Assembly (NCBI GenBank): GCA_012522255.1
Contig: JAAYKT010000454.1
Location: 1 to 7,123, forward strand
Source of the DNA: Clostridiales bacterium
Lineage (GTDB): Bacteria > Bacillota > Clostridia > Lutisporales > Lutisporaceae
DNA length: 7,123 bases
Direction of reading: 5' to 3'
Positions 1 to 4,842 of the stretch are shown in pieces. The notes under the pieces were generated by a model. That model did not search any database. It worked only from the letters and a program-made list of their open reading frames with translations, and was not told the DNA's origin. Both the position numbers and the translations under genes were made by a program. Numbering within the stretch: position 1 is the stretch's first letter; the number at the start of each line of letters is the position of its first letter.

Positions 1-160
1 GATTATTGCTGTATAAAATCCTGCCGGTATTGACATCCATTACGATTGAAGATTTGGCGTAAGGCATATTGTCTGCGGCATATAGAAAACTAAAATTCAT
101 TATTATAATAATCAAGATTATTGTTATTTTTTTTATTCTGTTCAGCGTAATATTTATCAT
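1..160 (-). CDS. dacB: D-alanyl-D-alanine carboxypeptidase, N-terminal part (DacB-like, peptidase S11)
   Basis: Partial gene: 53 codons from ATG at 158-160 run off the left edge. The start is set by AGAAGG (168-173), seven bases upstream. The product opens with a signal peptide: basic residues (N-R-I-K-K, about 7-11), a very hydrophobic Ile/Leu core (about 12-27), then Y-A-A near 27-29 as the likely cleavage site. The mature start, A-K-S-S-I-V-M-D (35-42) followed by TGRILYSNN, closely matches C-K-S-A-I-L-M-D...TGKVLYETN of the complete carboxypeptidase at 3609-4781 and marks the S11/PBP5 fold. The catalytic SxxK, SxN and KTG motifs lie outside the window. The family removes the terminal D-Ala from peptidoglycan stem peptides outside the membrane. 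Position after scpAB-ytfI-ytfJ suggests the sporulation (spore cortex) enzyme DacB, which is an inference from context. Family assignment is firm; the symbol is less so. Confidence 0.82.
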   Translation of the reverse strand, partial: MINITLNRIKKITIILIIIIMNFSFLYAADNMPYAKSSIVMDVNTGRILYSNN

Positions 161-167
161 CCTTTTA

Positions 168-173
168 CCTTCT
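168..173 (-). promoter_or_regulatory. Ribosome binding site of the dacB-like gene
   Basis: AGAAGG on the minus strand, seven bases before the ATG at 158-160. It fixes the start of the partial carboxypeptidase gene and gives a normal signal-peptide N-terminus. Confidence 0.7.
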
Positions 174-259
174 ATCGTGTTATTTTGAAATACTTTAATT
201 ATTATGTACAAAAAAAGAATTTTAAATACGAAATGAAGGAATTATAGAAATGCAAATCC

Positions 260-289
260 AAAAGAAGAAAGAAAGCTTACCCTTCCTTT
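260..289 (-). terminator. Possible weak intrinsic terminator after ytfJ
   Basis: On the minus strand, AAAGGAAG (289-282) can pair with CTTTCTTT (275-268) through eight base pairs including one G-T wobble, with a six-base loop. The T-rich stretch CTTCTTTT (267-260) follows. It begins 12 bases after the ytfJ stop. The stem is AT-rich and the T tract is interrupted, so termination would be leaky at best; ytfJ and the dacB-like gene may be partly co-transcribed. Confidence 0.35.
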
Positions 290-300
290 TTCATTTTTTT

Positions 301-684
301 TCAATGACATAGGTTATTATGTAATTCCGGTATTAAGTCCAAAACCCTGTCCACAACAGTATTGCTGCTTACCGGAATCAATCGAATAATATCATTTGAG
401 ACAGACAAAAAACCTACAGGATGCACAGAAACACCTGCTCCACTACCACCGGCAAAAGGTTCTTTGCTTTCGGAACCCGAGTTATTGCTATCACTATCTC
501 CCGTACCCCCACAAATACTCAGATCCCCTCCGCCGGAAACAAAACCGAATCCGACTTTGGAAATGGGAAAAATTACAGTACCGTTTAAGGTCTCTACCGG
601 CTCACCTATCACAGTGCTTACATCAATCATATCTTTGATATTTTCAAGAGTTGTTTTCATTAACGCTTGAATAGGTTGTTCCAA
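301..684 (-). CDS. ytfJ: GerW/YtfJ family sporulation protein
   Basis: A 127-residue protein of the GerW/YtfJ family, present in endospore formers and linked to spore development and germination; the biochemical role is not settled. The N-terminus E-Q-P-I-Q-A-L-M-K-T-T-L-E-N-I-K-D-M-I-D-V, then GEPVETLNGTVIFPISKVGFGF, is the conserved family block. It is followed by a Gly/Ser-rich linker (about 55-80: GGTGDSDSNN...FAGGSGAGV) and a hydrophobic tail GFLSV...IRLIPVSS. It is shorter than the Bacillus homologues I remember, mostly in the linker. I chose TTG at 682-684 because AGAGG (693-697) sits eight bases upstream and the protein then begins like its relatives. GTG at 691-693 in the same frame would add three residues but lies within the ribosome binding site. 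The start lies within the DUF2953 gene (41-base overlap), which suggests translational coupling. There is no signal peptide. Confidence 0.88.
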   Translation of the reverse strand: MEQPIQALMKTTLENIKDMIDVSTVIGEPVETLNGTVIFPISKVGFGFVSGGGDLSICGGTGDSDSNNSGSESKEPFAGGSGAGVSVHPVGFLSVSNDIIRLIPVSSNTVVDRVLDLIPELHNNLCH

Positions 685-1297
685 AGACAACACCTCTTTT
701 CTTTTTTTTAACTGCTATCAATGCAATAATAATATCTCCTAACCTTGCCTCTATTATGCAACCAAAATCATATTCGAAAACTATTTCGTTGAATACCGGT
801 TTGACATCTATCCTTTTTATGTTTATCATCATTGTTTTTTTTAGGAATGCAATTATGTTTGTTATTAAAATGCTGATGGCACCATAGATAACAGCTGTGT
901 ATGAGGCATTATCCAAGCCAAACTTCAGGTCAAGAAAAACATCATATATTTTTGTTTTTGCTGCCAAATATGAAATCCCTTTTCTATTTAAGTTATAGTA
1001 TTGTTTTATTTTATCTGTTGAATTAGAGCCGCCTGAAAACAAAGACTTAAGATTAGAAACATCAAATTCATAGCTCAAGTCAATATCTTTCGGTATAAAT
1101 TTAATATTGCTGAAGTTGACCGGCTTATCTTTTTTAGATGCATTAATTCTTAAGGATCCGTAGCCTATGGAAGTTCTGGTATGAAATGACAGCTTATTTT
1201 TGACTTTGTTTGATGCTAATTCTACCCTCACTGAAGAAAAATACAATAATACTGTAATAAGAATCAGGATAGCCAATAATATTAATATATAAATCAT
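644..1297 (-). CDS. ytfI: DUF2953 membrane protein (YtfI-like)
   Basis: A 217-residue DUF2953 protein; its function is unknown, but it commonly precedes ytfJ in spore formers. It opens with a transmembrane segment (about 2-20, rich in I and L). A mostly polar region follows, then a second hydrophobic stretch (about 134-151) and the recognisable C-terminal block E-I-V-F-E-Y-D-F-G-C-I-I-E-A-R-L-G-D-I-I-I (171-191). The end is unusual: VKKKKRG followed by about 15 residues encoded in DNA shared with the start of ytfJ. The tail is therefore probably shaped by overlap rather than conserved. The ATG at 1295-1297 has only a G-run (GCGGGGGC) ahead of it rather than a classical AGGAGG, implying modest initiation. 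The gene lies 73 bases after scpB, beyond an AT-rich hairpin, and may have its own forespore promoter. The symbol follows the Bacillus neighbour name and is inferred. Confidence 0.82.
   Translation of the reverse strand: MIYILILLAILILITVLLYFSSVRVELASNKVKNKLSFHTRTSIGYGSLRINASKKDKPVNFSNIKFIPKDIDLSYEFDVSNLKSLFSGGSNSTDKIKQYYNLNRKGISYLAAKTKIYDVFLDLKFGLDNASYTAVIYGAISILITNIIAFLKKTMMINIKRIDVKPVFNEIVFEYDFGCIIEARLGDIIIALIAVKKKKRGVVFGTTYSSVNENNS
693..697 (-). promoter_or_regulatory. Ribosome binding site deciding the TTG start of ytfJ
   Basis: AGAGG on the minus strand, eight bases before TTG 682-684 and lying inside the DUF2953 coding region. It overlaps the alternative in-frame GTG at 691-693, which argues against that codon as the start. 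Confidence 0.55.
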
Positions 1298-1331
1298 TTA
1301 AAGCCCCCGCGAACACAAATTCCACTTTTTA

Positions 1332-1361
1332 GTATTTTCCCACAAAATAAAAGAATAATAC
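1332..1361 (-). promoter_or_regulatory. Candidate forespore-type promoter ahead of DUF2953-ytfJ
   Basis: On the minus strand GTATT (1361-1357), a 15-base gap and GGGAAAATAC (1341-1332) loosely resemble the sigma-F pattern GYWTA-N16-GGNNANANTW. The fit is partial: the spacer is one base short and the last two -10 positions do not match. A sigma-G-like AATACTA (1336-1330) overlaps but has no good partner box. The biological expectation is reasonable because ytfJ homologues are forespore genes. The -35 part lies in the 3' arm of the hairpin at the scpB stop. Low confidence. Confidence 0.25.
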
Positions 1362-1378
1362 ATTTGGGTATTATTCTT
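1344..1378 (-). terminator. AT-rich intrinsic terminator candidate overlapping the scpB stop
   Basis: On the minus strand AAGAATAATAC (1378-1368), loop CCAAAT and GTATTATTCTT (1361-1351) form a perfect 11-bp stem, followed by TTATTTT (1350-1344). The scpB stop codon TAA (1373-1371) is inside the 5' arm. The shape is that of a Rho-independent terminator, but the stem has only two G-C pairs, so stability is limited and some read-through into the DUF2953 gene is likely. Confidence 0.55.
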
Positions 1379-1889
1379 CAATAATTGTTATATCGGGTAG
1401 TTCCGTTATGGTTTTGAGCCAAAAGAGCCTTAAAAAATTATCCGTTGTTCCATACAGTATTGGCCTGCCGGGGGCATTCATTCTCCCGAGTTCCTGTATC
1501 AGTTCCTTATCAAGAAGACGATACATGCAGCCATCCGAATTGACTCCCCTTATAGAGTCCACGTAAGCCCTTGTTACCGGCTGCTTATATGCTATTATCG
1601 ACAGTGTTTCCAAAGAAGCCTGTGACAATCCAGTCCGTGCTTTTGGCTTTAACAATCGTTCTACATAATCATAATACTCGGGCTTTGTTGCAAACTGATA
1701 AGTACCGTTGGCTTCAATAATACGCAAACCCCTGTCATCGCGTTCATATTCATCTATCATTTGATTTAAAATTCTTTTTAAAGTTGTTTTATCTATATCA
1801 AAGACGGTTAAAAGGTCTTTAAGTTCTACCGCATCACCGGATATAAATAATATGCATTCCAGGGCCCCTTTTATTTCTCTTATTTCCAT
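1371..1889 (-). CDS. scpB: Segregation and condensation protein B (ScpB)
   Basis: A 172-residue ScpB, the small kleisin-associated subunit of the SMC-ScpA-ScpB condensin complex that compacts and segregates the chromosome. It shows the expected two winged-helix domains: an N-terminal one (about 4-80, starting E-I-K-G-A-L-E-C-I-L-F-I-S-G) and a C-terminal one (about 85-160). The C-terminal domain carries the family hallmarks T-L-S-I-I-A-Y-K-Q-P-V-T-R (95-107), S-I-R-G-V-N-S (112-118) and GRPILYGTT (141-149). The length is normal to slightly short for the family. ATG at 1887-1889 has AGAGGTGG seven bases upstream. It normally sits directly against or overlapping scpA; here 183 bases of repeat-bearing DNA separate them. 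No obvious promoter is visible in the gap, so it is probably still transcribed from the promoter at 3477-3485. Confidence 0.97.
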   Translation of the reverse strand: MEIREIKGALECILFISGDAVELKDLLTVFDIDKTTLKRILNQMIDEYERDDRGLRIIEANGTYQFATKPEYYDYVERLLKPKARTGLSQASLETLSIIAYKQPVTRAYVDSIRGVNSDGCMYRLLDKELIQELGRMNAPGRPILYGTTDNFLRLFWLKTITELPDITIIEE

Positions 1890-1928
1890 TATTAAACCAC
1901 CTCTGCTATTTTATAACGATAAGATATA

Positions 1929-1955
1929 GATTCTTCACTGCGTTCAAAATGACAG
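1929..1955 (-). repeat. Diverged copy of the widespread VILSEAKNL-type intergenic repeat
   Basis: Read on the minus strand this is CTGTCATTTTGAACG followed by CAGTGAAGAATC. It matches the well-known dispersed bacterial repeat with the consensus idea TGTCATTCTGAGCGAAG...GAAGAATC, whose spurious translation reads VILSEAKNL; this copy reads VILNAVKN in the same frame. The match is from memory, not a search. It lies about 40 bases upstream of the scpB start. Confidence 0.5.
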
Positions 1956-1985
1956 TTTCCATAAAGTACACATGTCTCGTAATTA

Positions 1986-2008
1986 TCATCCTTAGGCACG
2001 AAGGATCC
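1986..2008 (+). repeat. Shortened inverted copy of the same repeat, with hairpin
   Basis: Plus strand TCATCCTTAGGCACG then AAGGATCC. It resembles the companion form TCATCCTGAGCG...GAAGGATC of the same repeat family with an internal deletion, in the opposite orientation to the copy at 1929-1955. ATCCTT (1988-1993) and AAGGAT (2001-2006) form a 6-bp stem with a 7-base loop, so the transcript between scpA and scpB could fold here. Confidence 0.4.
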
Positions 2009-2017
2009 CGACCCCAT

Positions 2018-2029
2018 AGGAATACCCTA
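2018..2029 (+). repeat. 12-bp direct repeat, left copy
   Basis: AGGAATACCCTA, identical to bases 2064-2075. The two copies are 46 bases apart start to start and flank the heptamer repeat run, in the manner of a target-site duplication. Confidence 0.6.
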
Positions 2030-2034
2030 ATCCC

Positions 2035-2062
2035 CTGAGTTCTGAGATCTGAGTTCTAATAT
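2035..2062 (+). repeat. CTGAGNN heptamer tandem repeat (four units)
   Basis: Consecutive seven-base units CTGAGTT (2035-2041), CTGAGAT (2042-2048), CTGAGTT (2049-2055) and a degenerate CTAATAT (2056-2062), preceded by CCC. A related array with the same CCC lead-in and CTAATA ending lies on the opposite strand at 6988-7009. Confidence 0.65.
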
Positions 2063-2063
2063 C

Positions 2064-2075
2064 AGGAATACCCTA
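2064..2075 (+). repeat. 12-bp direct repeat, right copy, covering the scpA stop
   Basis: AGGAATACCCTA, identical to 2018-2029. Its last three bases (2073-2075) are the complement of the scpA TAG stop codon, so the repeated unit begins exactly at the end of the scpA gene. Confidence 0.6.
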
Positions 2076-2786
2076 TACTTTCTTTAAAAGAATACTCCCA
2101 AATCTTTTTTCTTGCTTTGCCCTTATCTTTTTTCCTTTTATTAATTCCAACAAGGCCAAAAAAGAAATAATCACCTCAAGCCTGTTATCACAGCCTTGCA
2201 GTAACCCATCAAAACTTGTCCACCTTTTTTGTGTGAGAATATCCAGCAAGACAGCAATTTTTTCCTCTACGGTAATACTGTCTTTATAAACTCTTTTGTG
2301 TTCCCTATTTTCACTTTTTTCTTTTTTTATTAAAATGTTTTGAAATTTTTCAATCAAAAGCTCCACTGAAATCTCATCCGGCAGCTCATAAGAATCTATT
2401 AATGCATCTGCCAAATCCGAATCTTTAAATAACAAGTTTTCATTCCTTAGATACTTGTCTTTTAACAGCTCCGATACTTCCTTAAACTTTTTATATTCCA
2501 AGAGCTTTATAACCAGCTCTTCCCTCGGGTCTTCATAGTTTTCTTCTTCCATTGGCGTTTTGGGCAGAAGCATTTTGGATTTTATTATTAGCAAGGTCGC
2601 CGCCATAACCAAAAACTCGCTGGCCAAATCTATATCCATTTCTTTCATCATGTTAAGATAATCAATATATTGTTCTGTTATTTCAGCTATTGGAATATCA
2701 TAAATATCAATTTTAGCCTTCTCAATAAGATGAAAAAGCAAATCCAAAGGCCCTTCAAATACCTCCAATTTTATACTAATAGCCAT
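2073..2786 (-). CDS. scpA: Segregation and condensation protein A (ScpA)
   Basis: A 237-residue ScpA, the kleisin that bridges the two heads of the SMC dimer and recruits ScpB for chromosome compaction and segregation. The N-terminal block is diagnostic: L-E-V-F-E-G-P-L-D-L-L (7-17), then KIDIYDIPIAEITEQYIDYL. It is followed by L-A-S-E-F-L-V-M-A-A-T-L-L-I-I-K-S-K-M-L-L-P (about 55-76), an acidic/charged middle, and a C-terminal winged helix (about 170-237, L-E-V-I-I-S-F-L-A-L-L-E-L) that binds the SMC head. Length is normal. I start at ATG 2784-2786, which has AAGGTG six bases upstream and gives the usual MxxxxKLEVFEGPLD opening; an in-frame GTG at 2793-2795 lies inside that ribosome binding site. 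It follows the metalloprotease gene by 25 bases, so the two are co-transcribed. The stop falls inside a 12-bp direct repeat. Confidence 0.97.
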   Translation of the reverse strand: MAISIKLEVFEGPLDLLFHLIEKAKIDIYDIPIAEITEQYIDYLNMMKEMDIDLASEFLVMAATLLIIKSKMLLPKTPMEEENYEDPREELVIKLLEYKKFKEVSELLKDKYLRNENLLFKDSDLADALIDSYELPDEISVELLIEKFQNILIKKEKSENREHKRVYKDSITVEEKIAVLLDILTQKRWTSFDGLLQGCDNRLEVIISFLALLELIKGKKIRAKQEKRFGSILLKKV

Positions 2787-2811
2787 TTTTAACACCTTAA
2801 CATTTTTTATT

Positions 2812-3438
2812 TTATAAGATTAAATTTACAACATAATAAATCGCTCTTTGAGCATAAAAAAACATGGGGCTTAAAACATAATTAATAGTATTTGTAAAAA
2901 TCAAAAACAACAATAGCAGGTATGAATATTGTTCATATTTATAGAATTTATACTCTATCCTTGTCGGCAGAATACCTGCCAATATTTTGGAACCATCCAG
3001 CGGTGGTATGGGTATAAGGTTAAAAACCCCTAACCCTATATTAATAAAGTAGATGTTCAAAATTATTTTATCAAAAACTACGTTTTGAATTCCAAACTTA
3101 ATATAACTAAATCCATAAATAAAAAGAACAATGGTAGCTATTAGAAAGTTCATAAGAGGCCCCGCCAAGGAAACTATAATAATTCCTTTTTTTCTGTTCC
3201 TAAAATTGTTTGGATTAATAGGCACGGGCTTTGCCCATCCGAATCTGAATAAAATCAGCATCAAAAGACCCATAGGGTCTATATGCGCCGCGGGGTCCAG
3301 TGTTAAACGGCCGCTCGCTTTTGCTGTATCGTCTCCCAGATAATAAGCAGCCAAACCGTGGGCGAACTCATGAAATGAAAATCCAATAAATACGGCCGGT
3401 AATCTATATAATAATTCCATTATGTCAAAACCGAACAA
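2812..3438 (-). CDS. Site-2-type membrane zinc metalloprotease (peptidase M50 family)
   Basis: A 208-residue polytopic membrane protein of the short M50 (site-2 protease-like, YwhC type) group. These enzymes cleave or process membrane proteins within the bilayer; substrates of this branch are mostly unknown. The zinc motif H-E-F-A-H is at 23-27, the LAGPLMN helix segment at 91-97, and the third zinc ligand is in N-L-I-P-I-P-P-L-D-G (140-149, Asp148). About five hydrophobic segments are visible (about 9-33, 56-69, 86-112, 125-147, 171-208). No PDZ domain is present, as is usual for the short type. I prefer TTG 3436-3438: GAGAGG (3448-3453) is nine bases upstream, the product starts MFGFD as in relatives, and the predicted transcript begins near 3470. 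ATG at 3460-3462 (216 residues) lacks a ribosome binding site and would be only a few bases from that transcript start. First gene of the unit with scpA and scpB. Confidence 0.92.
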   Translation of the reverse strand: MFGFDIMELLYRLPAVFIGFSFHEFAHGLAAYYLGDDTAKASGRLTLDPAAHIDPMGLLMLILFRFGWAKPVPINPNNFRNRKKGIIIVSLAGPLMNFLIATIVLFIYGFSYIKFGIQNVVFDKIILNIYFINIGLGVFNLIPIPPLDGSKILAGILPTRIEYKFYKYEQYSYLLLLFLIFTNTINYVLSPMFFYAQRAIYYVVNLIL

Positions 3439-3447
3439 AAATACCAT

Positions 3448-3453
3448 CCTCTC
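3448..3453 (-). promoter_or_regulatory. Ribosome binding site supporting the TTG start of the M50 protease
   Basis: GAGAGG on the minus strand, nine bases before TTG 3436-3438. The ATG codons at 3445-3447 and 3460-3462 are respectively adjacent to it and upstream of it, so neither can use it. Confidence 0.5.
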
Positions 3454-3476
3454 AAAGCTCATTGTTTATGTTCTGT

Positions 3477-3485
3477 ATTATAACA
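3477..3485 (-). promoter_or_regulatory. Extended -10 promoter for the M50 protease-scpA-scpB unit
   Basis: Minus strand TGTTATAAT: a perfect TATAAT (3482-3477) with the TG extension one base upstream. No good TTGACA box lies at 16-18 bases (TTTCTT is the best), which fits an extended -10 vegetative promoter. Transcription would begin near 3470. It lies between the dacF terminator and the protease gene, so it starts a new unit. Confidence 0.6.
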
Positions 3486-3521
3486 TATGGGAATAAAACA
3501 AGAAAGCAACTTTATTGCATC

Positions 3522-3556
3522 AAAAAAATATAAGGCCGGGTTATACCCGGCCCTTA
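3522..3556 (-). terminator. Strong intrinsic terminator after dacF
   Basis: On the minus strand GGCCGGGT (3552-3545), loop ATA, ACCCGGCC (3541-3534) form a perfect GC-rich 8-bp stem, extendable by A-T pairs with one bulge or wobble. It is followed by TTATA and seven T (3528-3522). It sits about 55 bases past the dacF stop and is the clearest transcription boundary in the window. Confidence 0.92.
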
Positions 3557-3608
3557 TGTATGTGCTATGCTGGTTATATCATTTGAAGTAATGTATGGGC
3601 GCTGTAGT

Positions 3609-4781
3609 TCAGAAGCTTATACCGATATAATTGAACCAATATTTGATTGCCCTTAGAATATTATTTACAAAGCTTGCTTTACCAATATCCTTATCGCTTA
3701 TGATATTAAATGATGCAATTTGCTCTCCGTCTTTTTTTATAGTTATTTCTCCTATTTTTTGGCCTTGCTTTAAAGGAGCTGCTATTGCATCCGGCAGGTC
3801 AAAAATCTTTTCAAGGCCTTTTTCTTCACCCTTTCTTAAAAGTATATCCGCATTTGTTTCAAATACTGCATCAACACTTTCACTGTCTCCCTTATTAACT
3901 TTTACCTGTTTAACCAACTCACCTTTTTTCCCAAAGGAATGATTCACATAATTTGCAAAACCATAATCTATAAGTTTTCTTGCATCCCTGTTTCTTTTTG
4001 TTGTATCCGGGGCACCCATAATAACACTGACCAATCTGATATTATTGTTCTTTGCAGTTACTGATATGCAGAACATAGCCTCATCTGTGAACCCTGTCTT
4101 GATACCGTCTACATCCTTATAAAAATGCACCATTTTATTCTTATTTACCAATTCTCTTTTTACATCATTTTTTCTTCCCACATAGACAGTTACCATGTAT
4201 TTCGAGATGAAATCAAATATTTTTTCATGCTGTATAAGTTCTCTCGACATGATTCCTATATCATGGGCAGAAGTTTTATGGTTTTCCGAATGCAACCCAT
4301 GAGGGTTTTCAAAATTAGTGTCATTCATACCCAACTCTTTGGCCTTTTTATTCATGGCCTTTACAAATTCACCCTCACCGCCGGCAACACACTCTGCAAT
4401 AGCAATACTTGCATCATTTCCCGACTCTACTGCAACACCGTAAAGCAAGTCCTCTACTGTTCTTATCTCCCCTTCTTCCAGCATAAGGCGAGTTCCTGTC
4501 TTCATTTTTGCCACGTTTTTGCTAATGATAACTTTGTCTTGCAACGTAATTTTTCCGGTATCCAAAGCTTCCATTGCTAAAAGCATGGTCATGATTTTTG
4601 TTACGCTTGCCGGTTCAAGTTTTTCATGGGAGTTCGTCTCATATAAAACTTTTCCCGTGGCAGAATCCATCAAAATCGCTGATTTGCATTCTAAGTTGAG
4701 GCTTTCATCGGCAAATATAAAACCGCTGAAAGTCAAAGAAAGAATAATAATTGTTATCATTAATGTTTTAGTAAATCGCAT
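3609..4781 (-). CDS. dacF: D-alanyl-D-alanine carboxypeptidase (peptidase S11, PBP5/DacF family)
   Basis: A complete 390-residue penicillin-binding protein that removes the terminal D-Ala from peptidoglycan pentapeptides outside the cell membrane. A signal peptide covers about 1-24 (basic start, hydrophobic 7-20, likely cut after A24). All three active-site motifs are present: S59-V-T-K62 (nucleophile Ser59), S120-G-N122 and K228-T-G230. The small C-terminal beta domain (PBP5_C) spans about 283-365, and the tail (about 370-390, F-V-N-N-I-L-R-A-I-K-Y-W-F) is an amphipathic helix of the kind that anchors these enzymes to the membrane surface. Length is typical. ATG 4779-4781 has AGGAGGG eight bases upstream. 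It follows the pyrimidine nucleoside phosphorylase by 61 bases and ends at a strong terminator. A sigma-F-like site precedes it, in keeping with DacF being a forespore enzyme in Bacillus. The choice of dacF over dacA rests on neighbourhood and is less certain than the enzyme family. Confidence 0.94.
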   Translation of the reverse strand: MRFTKTLMITIIILSLTFSGFIFADESLNLECKSAILMDSATGKVLYETNSHEKLEPASVTKIMTMLLAMEALDTGKITLQDKVIISKNVAKMKTGTRLMLEEGEIRTVEDLLYGVAVESGNDASIAIAECVAGGEGEFVKAMNKKAKELGMNDTNFENPHGLHSENHKTSAHDIGIMSRELIQHEKIFDFISKYMVTVYVGRKNDVKRELVNKNKMVHFYKDVDGIKTGFTDEAMFCISVTAKNNNIRLVSVIMGAPDTTKRNRDARKLIDYGFANYVNHSFGKKGELVKQVKVNKGDSESVDAVFETNADILLRKGEEKGLEKIFDLPDAIAAPLKQGQKIGEITIKKDGEQIASFNIISDKDIGKASFVNNILRAIKYWFNYIGISF

Positions 4782-4811
4782 AGAAAAAACCCTCCTATGG
4801 TTAATATATAC

Positions 4812-4841
4812 TTATATTTCCCAATAGAAGGATTGTTATTC
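4812..4841 (-). promoter_or_regulatory. Candidate sigma-F-like promoter for dacF
   Basis: On the minus strand GAATA (4841-4837), a 15-base gap and GGAAATATAA (4821-4812). Against GYWTA-N16-GGNNANANTW this matches four of five -35 positions and five of six specified -10 positions, with the gap one base short. It lies in the 61-base gap before dacF. Known: Bacillus dacF is a sigma-F gene. Inferred: the same control here. Confidence 0.35.
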
Positions 4842-4842
4842 T

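Larger units (their letters stand above)
1890..2072. other. Repeat-bearing gap between scpA and scpB
   Basis: A 183-base non-coding stretch in a place where most related genomes have little or no spacer. It holds, from left to right, the scpB ribosome binding site, a copy of a widespread intergenic repeat (1929-1955), a second, inverted and shortened copy (1986-2008) that folds as ATCCTT/AAGGAT, a 12-base direct repeat (2018-2029 and 2064-2075) and a run of CTGAGNN heptamers (2035-2062). I see no reading frame, tRNA or convincing promoter in it. Confidence 0.75.

Noticed and set aside
225..250. TATAAT-like box (minus strand, near 240-245) as a promoter for the dacB-like gene
   Set aside because: The -10 is good but there is no TG extension and the best -35 at 17 bases is only pyrimidine-rich. 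A sigma-E pattern, which the Bacillus gene would predict, also could not be fitted at the right spacing.
480..540. Gly/Ser-rich stretch of ytfJ as a tandem repeat
   Set aside because: The residues are low in complexity but the DNA has no periodic unit; a Gly/Ser linker is normal in this family.
2789..2803. A four-codon upstream frame (ATG TTA AGG TGT TAA) just before scpA, as a possible leader peptide
   Set aside because: It contains the scpA ribosome binding site and has none of its own; such short frames are expected by chance.
4125..4580. A 151-codon plus-strand frame opposite dacF
   Set aside because: It is antisense to the catalytic domain of the carboxypeptidase; its composition (many His, Phe, Tyr, Cys) looks like reversed coding sequence rather than a protein.
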